In this document: positions 1 to 10,330 of the stretch, in pieces
Layout of the letters: every line of letters starts with the position of its first letter
Numbering within the stretch: the stretch's first letter is position 1
Assembly (NCBI GenBank): GCA_964019135.1
Contig: OZ025252.1
Span: 10,432,823-10,496,822, forward strand
Origin: Arenicola marina
Taxonomy: Eukaryota > Annelida > Polychaeta > Arenicolidae
Direction: 5' to 3'
Length of the DNA stretch: 64,000 bases
Made by a program: the position numbers and the translations under genes
Notes under the pieces: generated by a model
Database searches by the model: none
What the model was told of the DNA's origin: nothing
What the model saw: only the letters and a program-made list of their open reading frames with translations

Positions 1-1620
1 AGGTCGTTATACACCAAACACTGGCCTAGGTCGTTATGCACCAAACACTATGGCCTAGGTCGTTATGCACCAAACACTGTGGCCTAGGTCGTTATGCACC
101 AAACACTGTGGCCTAGGTCGTTATCCACCAAACACTATGGCCTAGGTCGTTATCCACCAAACACCCTGGCCTAGGTCGTTATCCACCAAACACTATGGCC
201 TAGGTCGTTATCCACCAAACACTGGCCTAGGTCGTTATGCACCAAACACTGGCCTAGGTCGTTATCCACCAAACACCCTGGCCTAGGTCGTTATCCACCA
301 AACACTGGCCTAGGTCGTTATGCACCAAACACTATGGCCTAGGTCGTTATCCACCAAACACTGGCCTAGGTCGTTATCCACCAAACACTGGCCTAGGTCG
401 TTATGCACCAAACACTATGGCCTAGGCCGTTATACACCAAGCACTATGGCCTAAGCCATTATCCACCAAACACTGGCCTAGGTCGTTATCCACCAAACAC
501 CCTGGCCTAGGTCGTTATACACCAAACACTATGGCCTAGGTCGTTATGCACCAAACACTGGCCTAGGTCGTTATCCACCAAACACTATGGCCTAGGTCGT
601 TATCCACCAAACACTGGCCTAGGTCGTTATCCACCAAACACTGGCCTAGGTCGTTATCCACCAAACACTATGGCCTAGGTCGTTATCCACCAAACACTGG
701 CCTAGGTCGTTATGCACCAAGCACTATGGCCTAGGTCGTTATCCACCAAACACTGGCCTAGGTCGTTATCCACCAAACACTGGCCTAGGTCGTTATCCAC
801 CAAACACTATGGCCTAGGTCGTTATGCACCAAACACTATGGCCTAGGTCGTTATCCACCAAACACTGGTCTAGGTCGTTATCCACCAAACACTATGGCCT
901 AGGTCGTTATCCACCAAACACTGGCCTAGGTCGTTATGCACCAAGCACTATGGCCTAGGTCGTTATCCACCAAACACTGGCCTAGGTCGTTATCCACCAA
1001 ACACTGGCCTAGGTCGTTATACACCAAACACTATGGCCTAGGTCGTTATGCACCAAACACTATGGCCTAGGTCGTTATCCACCAAACACTGGCCTAGGTC
1101 GTTATCCACCAAACACTATGGCCTAGGTCGTTATACACCAAACACTATGGCCTAGGTCGTTATCCACCAAACACTGGCCTAGGTCGTTATACACCAAACA
1201 CTGGCCTAGGTCGTTATACACCAAACACTATGGCCTAGGTCGTTATCCACCAAACACTGGCCTAGGTCGTTATACACCAAACACTATGGCCTAGGTCGTT
1301 ATCCACCAAACACTGGCCTATGTCGTTATCCACCAAACACTGGCCTAGGTCGTTATCCACCAAACACCCTGGCCTAGGCCGTTATACACCAAACACTATG
1401 GCCTAAGCCATTATCCACCAAACACTGGCCTAGGTCGTTATCCACCAAACACCCTGGCCTAGGTCGTTATCCACCAAACACTATGGCCTAGGTCGTTATA
1501 CACCAAACACTATGGCCTAGGTCGTTATCCACCAAACACTGGCCTAGGTCGTTATCCACCAAACACTATGGCCTAGGTCGTTATACACCAAACACTATGG
1601 CCTAGGCCATTATCCACCAC
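1..1620. repeat. 27/29-bp satellite array, truncated by window start
   Basis: About 58 head-to-tail copies of a unit built around ctaggtcgttatccacc followed by aaacac. The unit is 27 bp when the next piece is tggc and 29 bp when it is tatggc or ccctggc. Units vary mainly at the base before caccaa (tatcc, tatgc or tatac). Nearly every unit contains the palindrome CCTAGG. Three units (near 421-480, 1375-1440 and at the end) carry gccgtt or gccatt variants. The array begins before base 1, so its full length is unknown. No coding signal is seen. Confidence 0.97.
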
Positions 1621-1831
1621 ACTTATTGATGGTCATGACAACGCAGTTACGTTGGGCTTACCCCGGCTACCATACCCCACGCCTCCCCCCCCACCCCGCG
1701 ATTGTAGAGGTATATATAATTTATCAAGGTGGTCTTTCATAATTAGATACAAAGACGTTGTAAGTTATTCAGTGGAGCAGTTTACACACGGCACGCGGTC
1801 GCCATTCAGTCTGACCAAACAGCTCTGCTGA
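1621..1831. other. Single-copy spacer between two satellites
   Basis: This is 211 bases of non-repetitive sequence. It contains a C-rich run near 1684-1692 and a TATA-like stretch (tatatataat at 1711-1720). TCAGT matches to the arthropod initiator occur at 1769 and about 1806, but neither lies about 30 bases from the TATA-like stretch, so a promoter is not supported. Confidence 0.6.
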
Positions 1832-4313
1832 CAGCAAGGAGACACTATACCTTTACCGTGATGTAGTCTACACTCAGTCAGCAAGGAGACACTATACATT
1901 TACCGTGATGTAGTCTACACTCAGTCAGCAAGGAGACACTATACCTTTACCGTGATGTAGTCTACACTCAGTCAGCAAGGAGACGCTATACCTTTACCGT
2001 GATGTAGTCTACACTCAGTCAGCAAGGAGACACTATACCTTTACCGTGATGTAGTCTACACTCAGTCAGCAAGGAGACACTATACCTTTACCGTGATGTA
2101 GTCTACACTCAGTCAGCAAGGAGACACTATACCTTTACCGTGATGTAGTCTACACTCAGTCAGCAAGGAGACACTATACCTTTACCGTGATGTAGTCTAC
2201 ACTCAGTCAGCAAGGAGACACTATACCTTTACCGTGATGTAGTCTACACTCAGTCTGCAAGGAGACACTATACCTTTACCGTGATGTAGTCTACACTCAG
2301 TCAGCAAGGAGACACTATACCTTTACCGTGATGTAGTCTACACTCAGTCAGCAAGGAGACGCTATACCTTTACCGTGATGTAGTCTACACTCAGTCAGCA
2401 AGGAGACACTATACCTTTACCGTGATGTAGTCTACACTCAGTCAGCAAGGAGACACTATACCTTTACCGTGATGTAGTCTACACTCAGTCAGCAAGGAGA
2501 CACTATACCTTTACCGTGATGTAGTCTACACTCAGTCAGCAAGGAGACACTATACCTTTACCGTGATGTAGTCTACACTCAGTCTGCAAGGAGACACTAT
2601 ACCTTTACCGTGATGTAGTCTACACTCAGTCAGCAAGGAGACACTATACCTTTACCGTGATGTAGTCTACACTCAGTCAGCAAGGAGACGCTATACCTTT
2701 ACCGTGATGTAGTCTACACTCAGCAAGGAGACACTATACCTTTACCGTGATGTAGTCTACACTCAGTCAGCAAGGAGACACTATACCTTTACCGTGATGT
2801 AGTCTACACTCAGTCAGCAAGGAGACACTATACCTTTACCGTGATGTAGTCTACACTCAGTCTGCAAGGAGACACTATACCTTTACCGTGATGTAGTCTA
2901 CACTCAGTCAGCAAGGAGACACTATACCTTTACCGTGATGTAGTCTACACTCAGTCAGCAAGGAGACACTATACCTTTACCGTGATGTAGTCTACACTCA
3001 GTCAGCAAGGAGACACTATACCTTTACCGTGATGTAGTCTACACTCAGTCAGCAAGGAGACACTATACCTTTACCGTGATGTAGTCTACACTCAGTCAGC
3101 AAGGAGACACTATACCTTTACCGTGATGTAGTCTACACTCAGTCAGCAAGGAGACACTATACCTTTACCGTGATGTAGTCTACACTCAGTCAGCAAGGAG
3201 ACACTATACCTTTACCGTGATGTAGTCTACACTCAGTCAGCAAGGAGACACTATACCTTTACCGTGATGTAGTCTACACTCAGTCAGCAAGGAGACACTA
3301 TACCTTTACCGTGATGTAGTCTACACTCAGTCAGCAAGGAGACACTATACCTTTACCGTGATGTAGTCTACACTCAGTCAGCAAGGAGACACTATACCTT
3401 TACCGTGATGTAGTCTACACTCAGTCAGCAAGGAGACACTATACCTTTACCGTGATGTAGTCTACACTCAGTCAGCAAGGAGACACTATACCTTTACCGT
3501 GATGTAGTCTACACTCAGTCAGCAAGGAGACACTATACCTTTACCGTGATGTAGTCTACACTCAGTCAGCAAGGAGACACTATACCTTTACCGTGATGTA
3601 GTCTACACTCAGTCAGCAAGGAGACACTATACCTTTACCGTGATGTAGTCTACACTCAGTCAGCAAGGAGACACTATACCTTTACCGTGATGTAGTCTAC
3701 ACTCAGTCAGCAAGGAGACACTATACCTTTACCGTGATGTAGTCTACACTCAGTCAGCAAGGAGACACTATACCTTTACCGTGATGTAGTCTACACTCAG
3801 TCAGCAAGGAGACACTATACCTTTACCGTGATGTAGTCTACACTCAGTCAGCAAGGAGACACTATACCTTTACCGTGATGTAGTCTACACTCAGTCAGCA
3901 AGGAGACACTATACCTTTACCGTGATGTAGTCTACACTCAGTCAGCAAGGAGACACTATACCTTTACCGTGATGTAGTCTACACTCAGTCAGCAAGGAGA
4001 CACTATACCTTTACCGTGATGTAGTCTACACTCAGTCAGCAAGGAGACACTATACCTTTACCGTGATGTAGTCTACACTCAGTCAGCAAGGAGACACTAT
4101 ACCTTTACCGTGATGTAGTCTACACTCAGTCAGCAAGGAGACACTATACCTTTACCGTGATGTAGTCTACACTCAGCAAGGAGACACTATACCTTTACCG
4201 TGATGTAGTCTACACTCAGTCAGCAAGGAGACACTATACCTTTACCGTGATGTAGTCTACACTCAGTCAGCAAGGAGACACTATACCTTTACCGTGATGT
4301 AGTATACAGTCAG
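1832..4313. repeat. 47-bp satellite array (~53 copies)
   Basis: Units start cagcaaggagacactatac, continue ctttaccgtgatg and end tagtctacactcagt. The 47-bp period can be read directly (starts at 1832 and 1879). Copies are very homogeneous. Variants are gctatac for actatac (near 1985, 2360, 2690), tctgcaagg for cagcaagg (near 2254, 2583, 2862) and two units shortened by 4 bases (near 2717 and 4173). Each unit has a small inverted repeat, TGTAG-T-CTACA. The homogeneity suggests recent expansion or active homogenisation. Confidence 0.97.
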
Positions 4314-4393
4314 TCCCGCCGACCGTGTGAAACCCCACCCCATGCCCCCCCCCCCCCCTTAACTGACTGCTTAACCCGGGAGACGAGGTGTTA

Positions 4394-5020
4394 CGGTGAT
4401 CAGGTTAGGGTGATCAGGTTAGGGTCAGGTTAGGGTGATCAGGTTAGGGTCAGGTTAGGGTGATCAGGTTAGGGTGATCAGGTTAGGGTCAGGTTAGGGT
4501 GATCAGGTTATGGTGATCAGGTTAGGGTGATCAGGTTATGGTGATCAGGTTAGGGTCAGGTTAGGATGATCAGGTTAGGGTGAACAAGTTAGGGTCAGGT
4601 TAGGGTGATCAGGTTATGGTGATCAGGTTAGGGTGATCAGGTTATGGTGATCAGGTTAGGGTCAGGTTAGGATGATCAGGTTAGGGTAATCAGGTTAGGG
4701 TCAGGTTAGGGTGATCAGGTTATGGTGATCAGGTTAGGGTGATCAGGTTATGGTGATCAGGTTAGGGTCAGGTTAGGATGATCAGGTTAGGGTAATCAGG
4801 TAAGGGTCAGGTTAGGGTGATCAGGTTAGGGTCAGGTTAGGGTGATCAGGTTAGGGTGATCAGGTTAGGGTCAGGTTAGGGTGAACAAGTTAGGGTGATC
4901 AGGTTAGGGTGATCAGGTTAGGGTGAACAAGTTAGGGTGATCAGGTTAGGGTGATCAGGTTAGGGTGAACAAGTTAGGGTGATCAGGTTAAGGTGATTAG
5001 GTTAGGGTCAGGTAAGGGCG
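4394..5020. repeat. 14/11-bp TTAGG-containing satellite
   Basis: A mixture of 14-bp units (gatcaggttagggt) and 11-bp units (caggttagggt), with point variants such as gttatgg, gttagga and aacaag. Each unit has one TTAGG, which is the canonical arthropod telomere repeat and here is usually followed by a third G. The sequence is not a perfect (TTAGG)n tract, and single-copy sequence follows it, so it is an interstitial telomere-like minisatellite and not a chromosome end. Confidence 0.93.
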
Positions 5021-5389
5021 GTTGTGGTGTTTAGTAATAAGTAATAAGCCGAGTGGTACCTCCACCCCTCCCTAGGTGGCGGGGTGAGTACTCCGCCACC
5101 CCTCCTCGAGCCCTTCCCCACCCCTCATCCACCCCTCCTCACTCCCACGTGGCTAATGTGGTGAATACCCCCCTGCCCCACCACGTCCCGCCCCCGCGGC
5201 CTGCTTTCCCAGCCAGCTTCCTCGAGGATGAAGAGCGAATTGCGTGCCATGAATGAGCTGTCCCCACGACACCCCCCACCCCACCCCTATGATGAGTGGA
5301 CAGGAGCGGGGGGAAAGGGGGGGGGGTGGTTCCATTGATGCAGTACTGTTTTTTTCCACAACGGCGTATGTGTGTTTGTGGGGTTTTAT

Positions 5390-5428
5390 TGACCTTGGCT
5401 GGTGTGATCTTCCATGGCGTGACCTTGA
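5390..5428 (-). promoter_or_regulatory. Pair of FTZ-F1/ERR-type half-sites
   Basis: TGACCTTGG at 5390-5398 and TGACCTTGA at 5420-5428. On the minus strand these read CCAAGGTCA and TCAAGGTCA, which match the known YCAAGGYCR monomer site of FTZ-F1/NR5 and the ERR extended half-site. They lie 30 bp apart, start to start, in the same orientation. Binding is inferred from motif match only. Confidence 0.3.
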
Positions 5429-5911
5429 CCATACACATGAGAACCGGGCGGCGCGAAAGGCCAAATTGCCCAGTGAACGCGGTGCAGCAGCTTGCCGTGG
5501 ATTAAGTGAGTGGGATATAAGTGCCTAATGACGCGAGACCCTGGTTGTGGGCAGGGGATGGTGGGGGGAGGGGGGGGGGCGAACCCTGATAACACAGGGG
5601 AGGTGAGTGGGGGGTATGATGGGGCAAAGTGGGATGCATCAGTTCACCACTAAAACCCCCCACCTCCCGCCCCACCCCCTCGCGGTACCCCTTCCTATCC
5701 TGTCCTCGAGGTGGCCTCCCCCCGCGCCCGCCCCGGCCTTGCCCCCTACCTCACCTTCTTTTCCCTCAACCCCATCTCAAACCACTCGCAGGATGTCATT
5801 AGCACCTGTATGTGAGGACGAATACAGCAGGGTGTGACGATCGACTTGGTCTGTTTCAAGTGGCCAACCGCAGCTTGGATTAATACCGTAATTAACCTCG
5901 ACCAACACGTG

Positions 5912-5933
5912 AGGTCATTGTCATTGACCTTGG
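5912..5933. promoter_or_regulatory. Inverted AGGTCA pair with extended half-site
   Basis: AGGTCA at 5912-5917 and TGACCT at 5925-5930 form an inverted repeat with a 7-base spacer. The right arm extends to TGACCTTGG (an FTZ-F1/ERR-type site on the minus strand). Classical ecdysone elements are inverted repeats with a 1-base spacer, so this spacing is atypical. A monomer FTZ-F1/ERR site is the simpler reading. Confidence 0.25.
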
Positions 5934-6534
5934 CGCAGTCCAGTCCGAGCTGCCCTTCCTACCCCCGCACGAACAGCATTTGCCCTCAGCAGGACACCGG
6001 TCTCTCGGCGGAGTTGTGTGGCGGATACGGGGGTGGGGGGTGCCTGCTGTATCGAAGGGGTGGGGGCTGTGGTGTCTCCTGTACCGGATCCCCTGTATCT
6101 GGCAGTGGGGGTGGGGGGGGGGGCAGTCGTTTTGGGGCTGGACGCGTGGTTAACCGATTAAGACGCTTGGTGTTTAGGGTATAGCGATTAGGAGGAGTGG
6201 TGGGGGGTGCTGAGGGGTGTGGGGGGGCCGCAAGGTGACGGCCTGGGAGACGCTGCCCAGCCGCGCTCCCAGGGGGCACCACCAAGCTGAGGTGTGAAAA
6301 CAAGTGGCCAATTATAACGGGTCTGTAATGGGAGGTACACATGTCCGAGGTCCCTGAGGACTATAGCCAGGGTAAGGACCCCCTCCCCACCCCTATATCA
6401 CCCTCCCCACCCACCCCGGGCACCCCTGGCCGGGCTGGCGGTGCCTGTGGAGTAGGTAGGCAAGAGGCCCGTCCATTACAATTAGATACGCTCATTTAGT
6501 GCCCGTCCATGGACCGTGCCATAGTTAGGCCAGC

Positions 6535-6655
6535 GAGGGGTGGGTGGGCGAGGGGTGGGATGGGTGGGCAAGGGGTGGGTGGGCGAGGGGTGAGGTGGGT
6601 GGACGAGGGATGGGGTGGGTGGGCAAGGGGTGGGTGGGCGAGGGGTGAGGTGAGG
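6535..6655 (+). repeat. G-rich minisatellite with quadruplex potential
   Basis: Degenerate tandem copies of gtgggtgggcgaggg and variants with gcaagggg, gacgaggga or gaggtg. The + strand has closely spaced runs of three to four G with 1-4 base loops, the usual pattern for G-quadruplex formation. No coding signal. Confidence 0.85.
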
Positions 6656-7371
6656 AGCGACAAGAGGAGAATTCCTTGCGAATTCCGAACAACTTAATTA
6701 CGCCCCGGTTGCTGTGTTGGGCGATGTGTGGAGGGGTTATTACGTTGCCCCCCCCCCCCCCCCCCGCAACCCCCCTCGTGTGTGGTGGTGTGAGGACAGC
6801 CCCGCCAGGTGTCGCACCAAGCGTCGCGTGGCACCCCGACCTGGCCATGTGACCACCAGACGCATGCGCCGTGGAGCTGACGGGGTGTGCGCCAAGGGTC
6901 ATCAGCCTTCACGCTGCCCCCCACAGTATAAATGCAACATAGTGCGACAACAACGGCGTCACTTGTCAGCCTGTTTCTGATACTGAATACGACAAATTTC
7001 TTTGGCTGGACAACGGATCGGATCATGTGGAGGTAGATGATTGAACCCCGGGCTCTGCTATGGGTCTCGGTGATGTGCTGTGCAAGACAGAGTTGGGAGG
7101 GTGGGGGGCGCTGACCTGGCTTTAAGCCATGACCGGTAAATGTTTTGCTGAGGTTGCGACAAACAACAAGCCATTGTTGTTGAACGGGAAGGGTGTCTTT
7201 GCCTGTGACCTGACATCGCTTTAGCTGACAGACGGAAACTGATGATCCGCCGCTTTACCCAGCATCACCCCCCCCCCTCACCCCACCCCACCCTCCCAAC
7301 ACCGACGCCCTTGGGTGGGAGCCACACCGCAACCCTGTGGCACTCCCTGCAAACTGGGCAACAAGTGCAGG
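6656..7371. other. Single-copy spacer with 18-C tract
   Basis: Contains an 18-base C run (6748-6765) and a TATA-like TATAAA at 6927-6932. A TCACTT initiator-like string follows at 6959, a little farther than the usual TATA-to-start distance. No open reading frame here resembles a known protein. A core promoter is possible but unsupported. Confidence 0.5.
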
Positions 7372-7432
7372 CAGGGAACCAGCCAACTGACCAGGGAACC
7401 AGCCAACTGACCAGGGATCCAGCCAACAAGCA
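7372..7432 (+). repeat. 20-bp triplication
   Basis: Three near-identical copies of agggaaccagccaactgacc, the last changed to ggatcc and ccaacaag. Confidence 0.85.
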
Positions 7433-7518
7433 AGATGCCAGAACGGGTTAGCTTCGGGACAGAAAGGGGAGGGGGGTGGGGGGTGTAGAGGTTGGTTTGG
7501 GTGGGTGTAGAGGTGGGA

Positions 7519-7680
7519 GGGTGTGGGAGGGTGGTGCAGCGATGGGGGAGGTTGTCAGTGGTGTGGGAGGGTGGCGCAGCGATGGGGAGGTTGTCAGTGG
7601 TGTGGGAGGGTGGTGCAGCGATGGGGGAGGTTGTCAGTGGTGTGGGAGGGTGGTGCAGGGATGGGGTGTCAGTGGTGAGA
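7519..7680 (+). repeat. 40-bp minisatellite (~4 copies)
   Basis: Units of gtgtgggagggtggtgcagc followed by gatgggggaggttgtcagtg. Three are complete. The last is shortened before the tgtcagtgg end. G-rich on the + strand. Confidence 0.9.
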
Positions 7681-8117
7681 CGGTGGTCCAGGTCGTCTGT
7701 AACCTGTGTGCCGTGACCGGACGAGGGTTTTACAACTGGGCGTTGGGTGCTGAATACTGCTGCGGGACGATTACCAATGACCCCCCCCCCCACCCTTCTG
7801 CCTTTTGCCCCACCCATACACCCCACGTCGTCCTTGGCAACTAGTCACCAAGCTCGCCGGCCAAAGGACAGTCTGTGGTGTTTGAGGGAGAGAGAGAGGT
7901 GTAGCGGGGGAGGGAGGCGGTGGCGGGGGAGGGAGAGGGTAGCGTGTGATATCACCGTGGCTAGTGAGACGGTGTCCGCTTCTCCTGTATGAAGTGAGGG
8001 ACGAGGGATCTGGGTGTGGGGGGGGGGGGAGGGGGGGGGGGTTGCTCTGAACTGTGGCCCTGTTACAGCCGCTGACCGCGTCGCTCCGCTGTTAGGCAGT
8101 GAGCACAAACCACTGAC
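7681..8117. other. Single-copy spacer
   Basis: Low-complexity stretches (C run near 7781, gagaga near 7891, G runs near 8018-8040) in otherwise unique sequence. No gene, RNA or regulatory element recognised. Confidence 0.5.
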
Positions 8118-8165
8118 CCAGTCTCACTACCCAGTCTCACTACCCAGTCTCGCTACCCACTCTGC
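8118..8165 (+). repeat. 14-bp triplication
   Basis: Three copies of cagtctcactaccc, the last with a t-to-g change. Confidence 0.8.
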
Positions 8166-8219
8166 ATCCCCGGCCCCTCGCCGTCATGATCTCAGCTATG
8201 GCCCTGTAATACGGGAGTA

Positions 8220-8513
8220 CCCAGGTTGGTCCCAGTTTGTCCCAGGTCGGTCCCAGTTTGCCGGAGGTCATCCCCAGTTTGCCGTAGGTCACCCCCTGTT
8301 TGCCGTAGGTCGCCCCCGGCTTGCCGTAGGTCGCCCCCGGCTTGCCGTAGGTCGGCCCCGGTTTGCCGTAGGTCGGCCCCAGTTTGCCGTAGGTCGCCCC
8401 CAGTTTGCCGTATGTCGCCCCCAGTTTGCCGTAGGTCGGCCCCAGTTTGCCCTATGTCGCCCCCAGTTTGCCGTAGGTCGGCCCCAGTTTGCCGTAGGTC
8501 GGCCCCATGTCGG
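8220..8513 (+). repeat. 21-bp minisatellite, open in two frames
   Basis: About 14 copies of a 21-bp unit such as gtaggtcgcccccagtttgc plus c. Because 21 is a multiple of three, two forward frames stay open throughout. One gives a heptad like VGRPQFA and the other a heptad like CRRSPPV. The first belongs to a 192-codon open frame (8014-8592). There is no recognised domain, so the openness is best explained by unit length and not by coding constraint. Confidence 0.9.
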
Positions 8514-9004
8514 TCCGAGGCACTACATTTTTAAATATGGTGAATGGGGGAGGTTGGTCGCCCGTTTGAAATCAATAGCGACAAAGAGCTGAAGGCTGTT
8601 GGTTGGGGGTGACCTTGGTTGTCAGGGCGGCAGCAGGTCGCTGAGAGGGCTGAGGGGGCTGCTGGGCGGCCGCCCGGGCCGGATGCTGAGGGCCGTCCAG
8701 GCGGGGTGCTGAGGGCCGCCTGGCACCCCGCCAGACGTCTTGCCTTGACGAGCGGTGACAGCGGCAGGGGTGGCCAAGCCCCACCTTCACACAGGGAATA
8801 CCTGCCGCAGGTCGTTGCTCTGGCTGACGGAATGGGCTGACGGAGAGCCCCCCCCCCCCTCCCACGGCCCCCTTCCCCTTCCCCCGGATCTCTGCGTGTT
8901 AAACCTGGGACCTGGGGGAGGAGAGGGTGATCCGACGTTCTGGCGGGGGCTAGCTGTGGGTGCCACGGGCCTCTGCAGCGGACCGGCGGGTGGGACCACC
9001 GTGC
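8514..9004. other. GC-rich spacer
   Basis: Mostly unique GC-rich sequence with imperfect repeats of a gctgaggg motif (about 8645-8725) and a C run near 8850. A TGACCTTGG half-site is at 8610-8618. Reading frames are low-complexity Pro/Gly/Arg strings with no known domain. Confidence 0.5.
8610..8618 (-). promoter_or_regulatory. FTZ-F1/ERR-type half-site
   Basis: TGACCTTGG, which reads CCAAGGTCA on the minus strand. It is the fourth such site between 5390 and the coding exon. Motif match only. Confidence 0.2.
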
Positions 9005-9135
9005 CCACGCCCGGAGCGGGGAGGCCCGGGGCGGGCAGGGCCAGGGGCGGGGAGGCCCGGGGGGAGAGGCCCCGGGGCGGGAGGCCCGGGGCGGTGAGCC
9101 CCAGGGTGATGAGCCCCAGGGCGGGGCCGGGCCGC
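9005..9135 (+). repeat. Degenerate GC-box-rich repeat
   Basis: Irregular 13-16 bp repeats of ggcccggggcggg-like units. Several contain the GGGGCGGG core known to bind SP1/KLF factors. Strong G-runs also give quadruplex potential. Confidence 0.7.
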
Positions 9136-10330
9136 CGTGGGTCGGTCGCCCGCCGGGACCCCTCACCCTTCACCCCTCACCTCGCGGACTGTCGACGCCG
9201 CATCCCGCTGGTCGCCCATCGGCAGCTCGTCAACGCTGGCCGCGGCAGCACCCCCTATGGCAACCCACCCCCCCCCCCTCTCCTACCCTCCCCGCTCTCG
9301 GCCTCGCACCTTGGGCTGTCTCTATATAGCGGGTAACGGGGAGCGGGGGTGAGGAGGGGGGCGGGGGTGGGTCAGAGAGCGCCACACCGGGTGCGACGTA
9401 ATTGATTATCGGGCGTCGCGCTTGGCCCTGACCGCCGTGGCCCCCGTGCTCCGCGTGGGGGGTGGGGGCGGCCTGGGGAGGTCGGCGGCCAGGTGAGGAG
9501 GGTCTCCCGCCTGGGCTCGGCAGCCAGCCAGCCAGCACACTGCCCAAGGCCGGAGCCCGCCCGCTGCCCACCCGCCACTGGGCGTCGAACGGTAGCCCCG
9601 GGCCGCCAGTCAGTCACTGCGGGGGCCAGCAGGAGTGGGCAGGCAGCACCATGGCTGTAACCTCGCACTAACCACCGCACTCGCTCACCGCTCGCGCTCC
9701 ATGCGCCCGGCCGCCCGACGACAACCCCCCCTCCCGACCGCGCCTCGCCGCGCCCCGCACTGGATCTGTCTGTCACAGAGACATCATGAAGGCAAACCGA
9801 GAAAACAAATGCCGAGAAAAAAACCCAAGCATACGTGGTCGTCAACAGTCAACAGTTGGTCCATCGTAGGGAGGCGAGCGAGGGAGAAAGCTGACTTTCT
9901 GGTATTATCGCCCAGCGAGACTTTCGTTGCGTGCGGGGAAGCAGTGACGATAGTTGGAACGGGAGTTTGAGGCTGACCTGGCCGGGTGAGGGAGGGGTCG
10001 GCCTGGCCTTGCCACGCCGTGGACGCCACCCCTGCAGTCAGCGGGGTGGTTGGGGGCTGGCGAGGGGCCCACCTGACCACCGGATACATTGACGCCAGGG
10101 CGCGCCACTCTCGCCACCGCCCCGGCCGTCCTCCGTTATGAAGCTCCTCATGGCAGTGGCGGCCAAACGCAGAATGTACTACAATGGAGGTGGGTGACAT
10201 GTCGAAGTGTGAGGGCAGGTGGCGGGGGGGGGGGGGGTATAGATTGACCATCACTCTCTGTAGGTACATCAGTGTTGTGAGTACGTTCGTGCGCGAAAGG
10301 TAACGTTTAGTCAGACGTTTGGCGTCAATT
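9136..10330. other. CpG-rich block, possible promoter or 5' exon region
   Basis: Unusually dense in CpG between roughly 9170 and 9760. It holds a TATA-like ctatatagcgg near 9319, a strong donor-like CCAG|GTGAGG at 9492/9493, a well-contexted ATG at 9651 followed by only six codons, and a TCAGTC initiator match near 9610. A 14-G tract lies at 10224-10237. A promoter or non-coding first exon of the downstream gene is plausible but not shown. Confidence 0.3.
10138..10189 (+). other. Candidate upstream coding exon, phase-matched
   Basis: An ATG at 10138 opens 17 codons (beginning MKLLMAVAAKRRMYYNG) plus one base. It is followed by GAG|GTGGGT, a moderate 5' splice site, at 10189/10190. The single leftover base would join the first two bases of the exon at 10900 as a complete codon, so the phases agree. 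The start context is weak. The peptide does not show the MSRRKQ-type N-terminal motif of vertebrate BCL11 proteins. The frame is also open upstream to a stop at 10090, so it could equally be chance. Confidence 0.13.

Larger units (their letters stand above)
5021..6534. other. GC-rich low-complexity spacer, no convincing gene
   Basis: Sequence rich in C and G homopolymers with many short reading frames on both strands. Their translations are Pro/Gly/Arg-rich and have no recognisable domain, so none is called as a gene. Donor-like strings (ggggtgagta near 5084, gaggtgagtg near 5602) lack a matching exon. Three TGACCTTGR nuclear-receptor half-sites lie here and are listed separately. Confidence 0.6.

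Noticed and set aside
4394..5020. True telomere
   Set aside because: The units are 11 and 14 bp, not pure TTAGG, and unique sequence and other arrays lie on both sides.
7038..7052. tRNA or SINE B box on the minus strand (ggttcaatca)
   Set aside because: The flanking bases cannot form a T-arm or acceptor stem and no A box is placed correctly.
9809..9967. Basic peptide beginning MPRKKPKH as the BCL11 first exon
   Set aside because: It is only superficially like the family's basic N-terminus. The better donors nearby give the wrong phase and the phase-correct one (ACA|GTTGGT) is weak.
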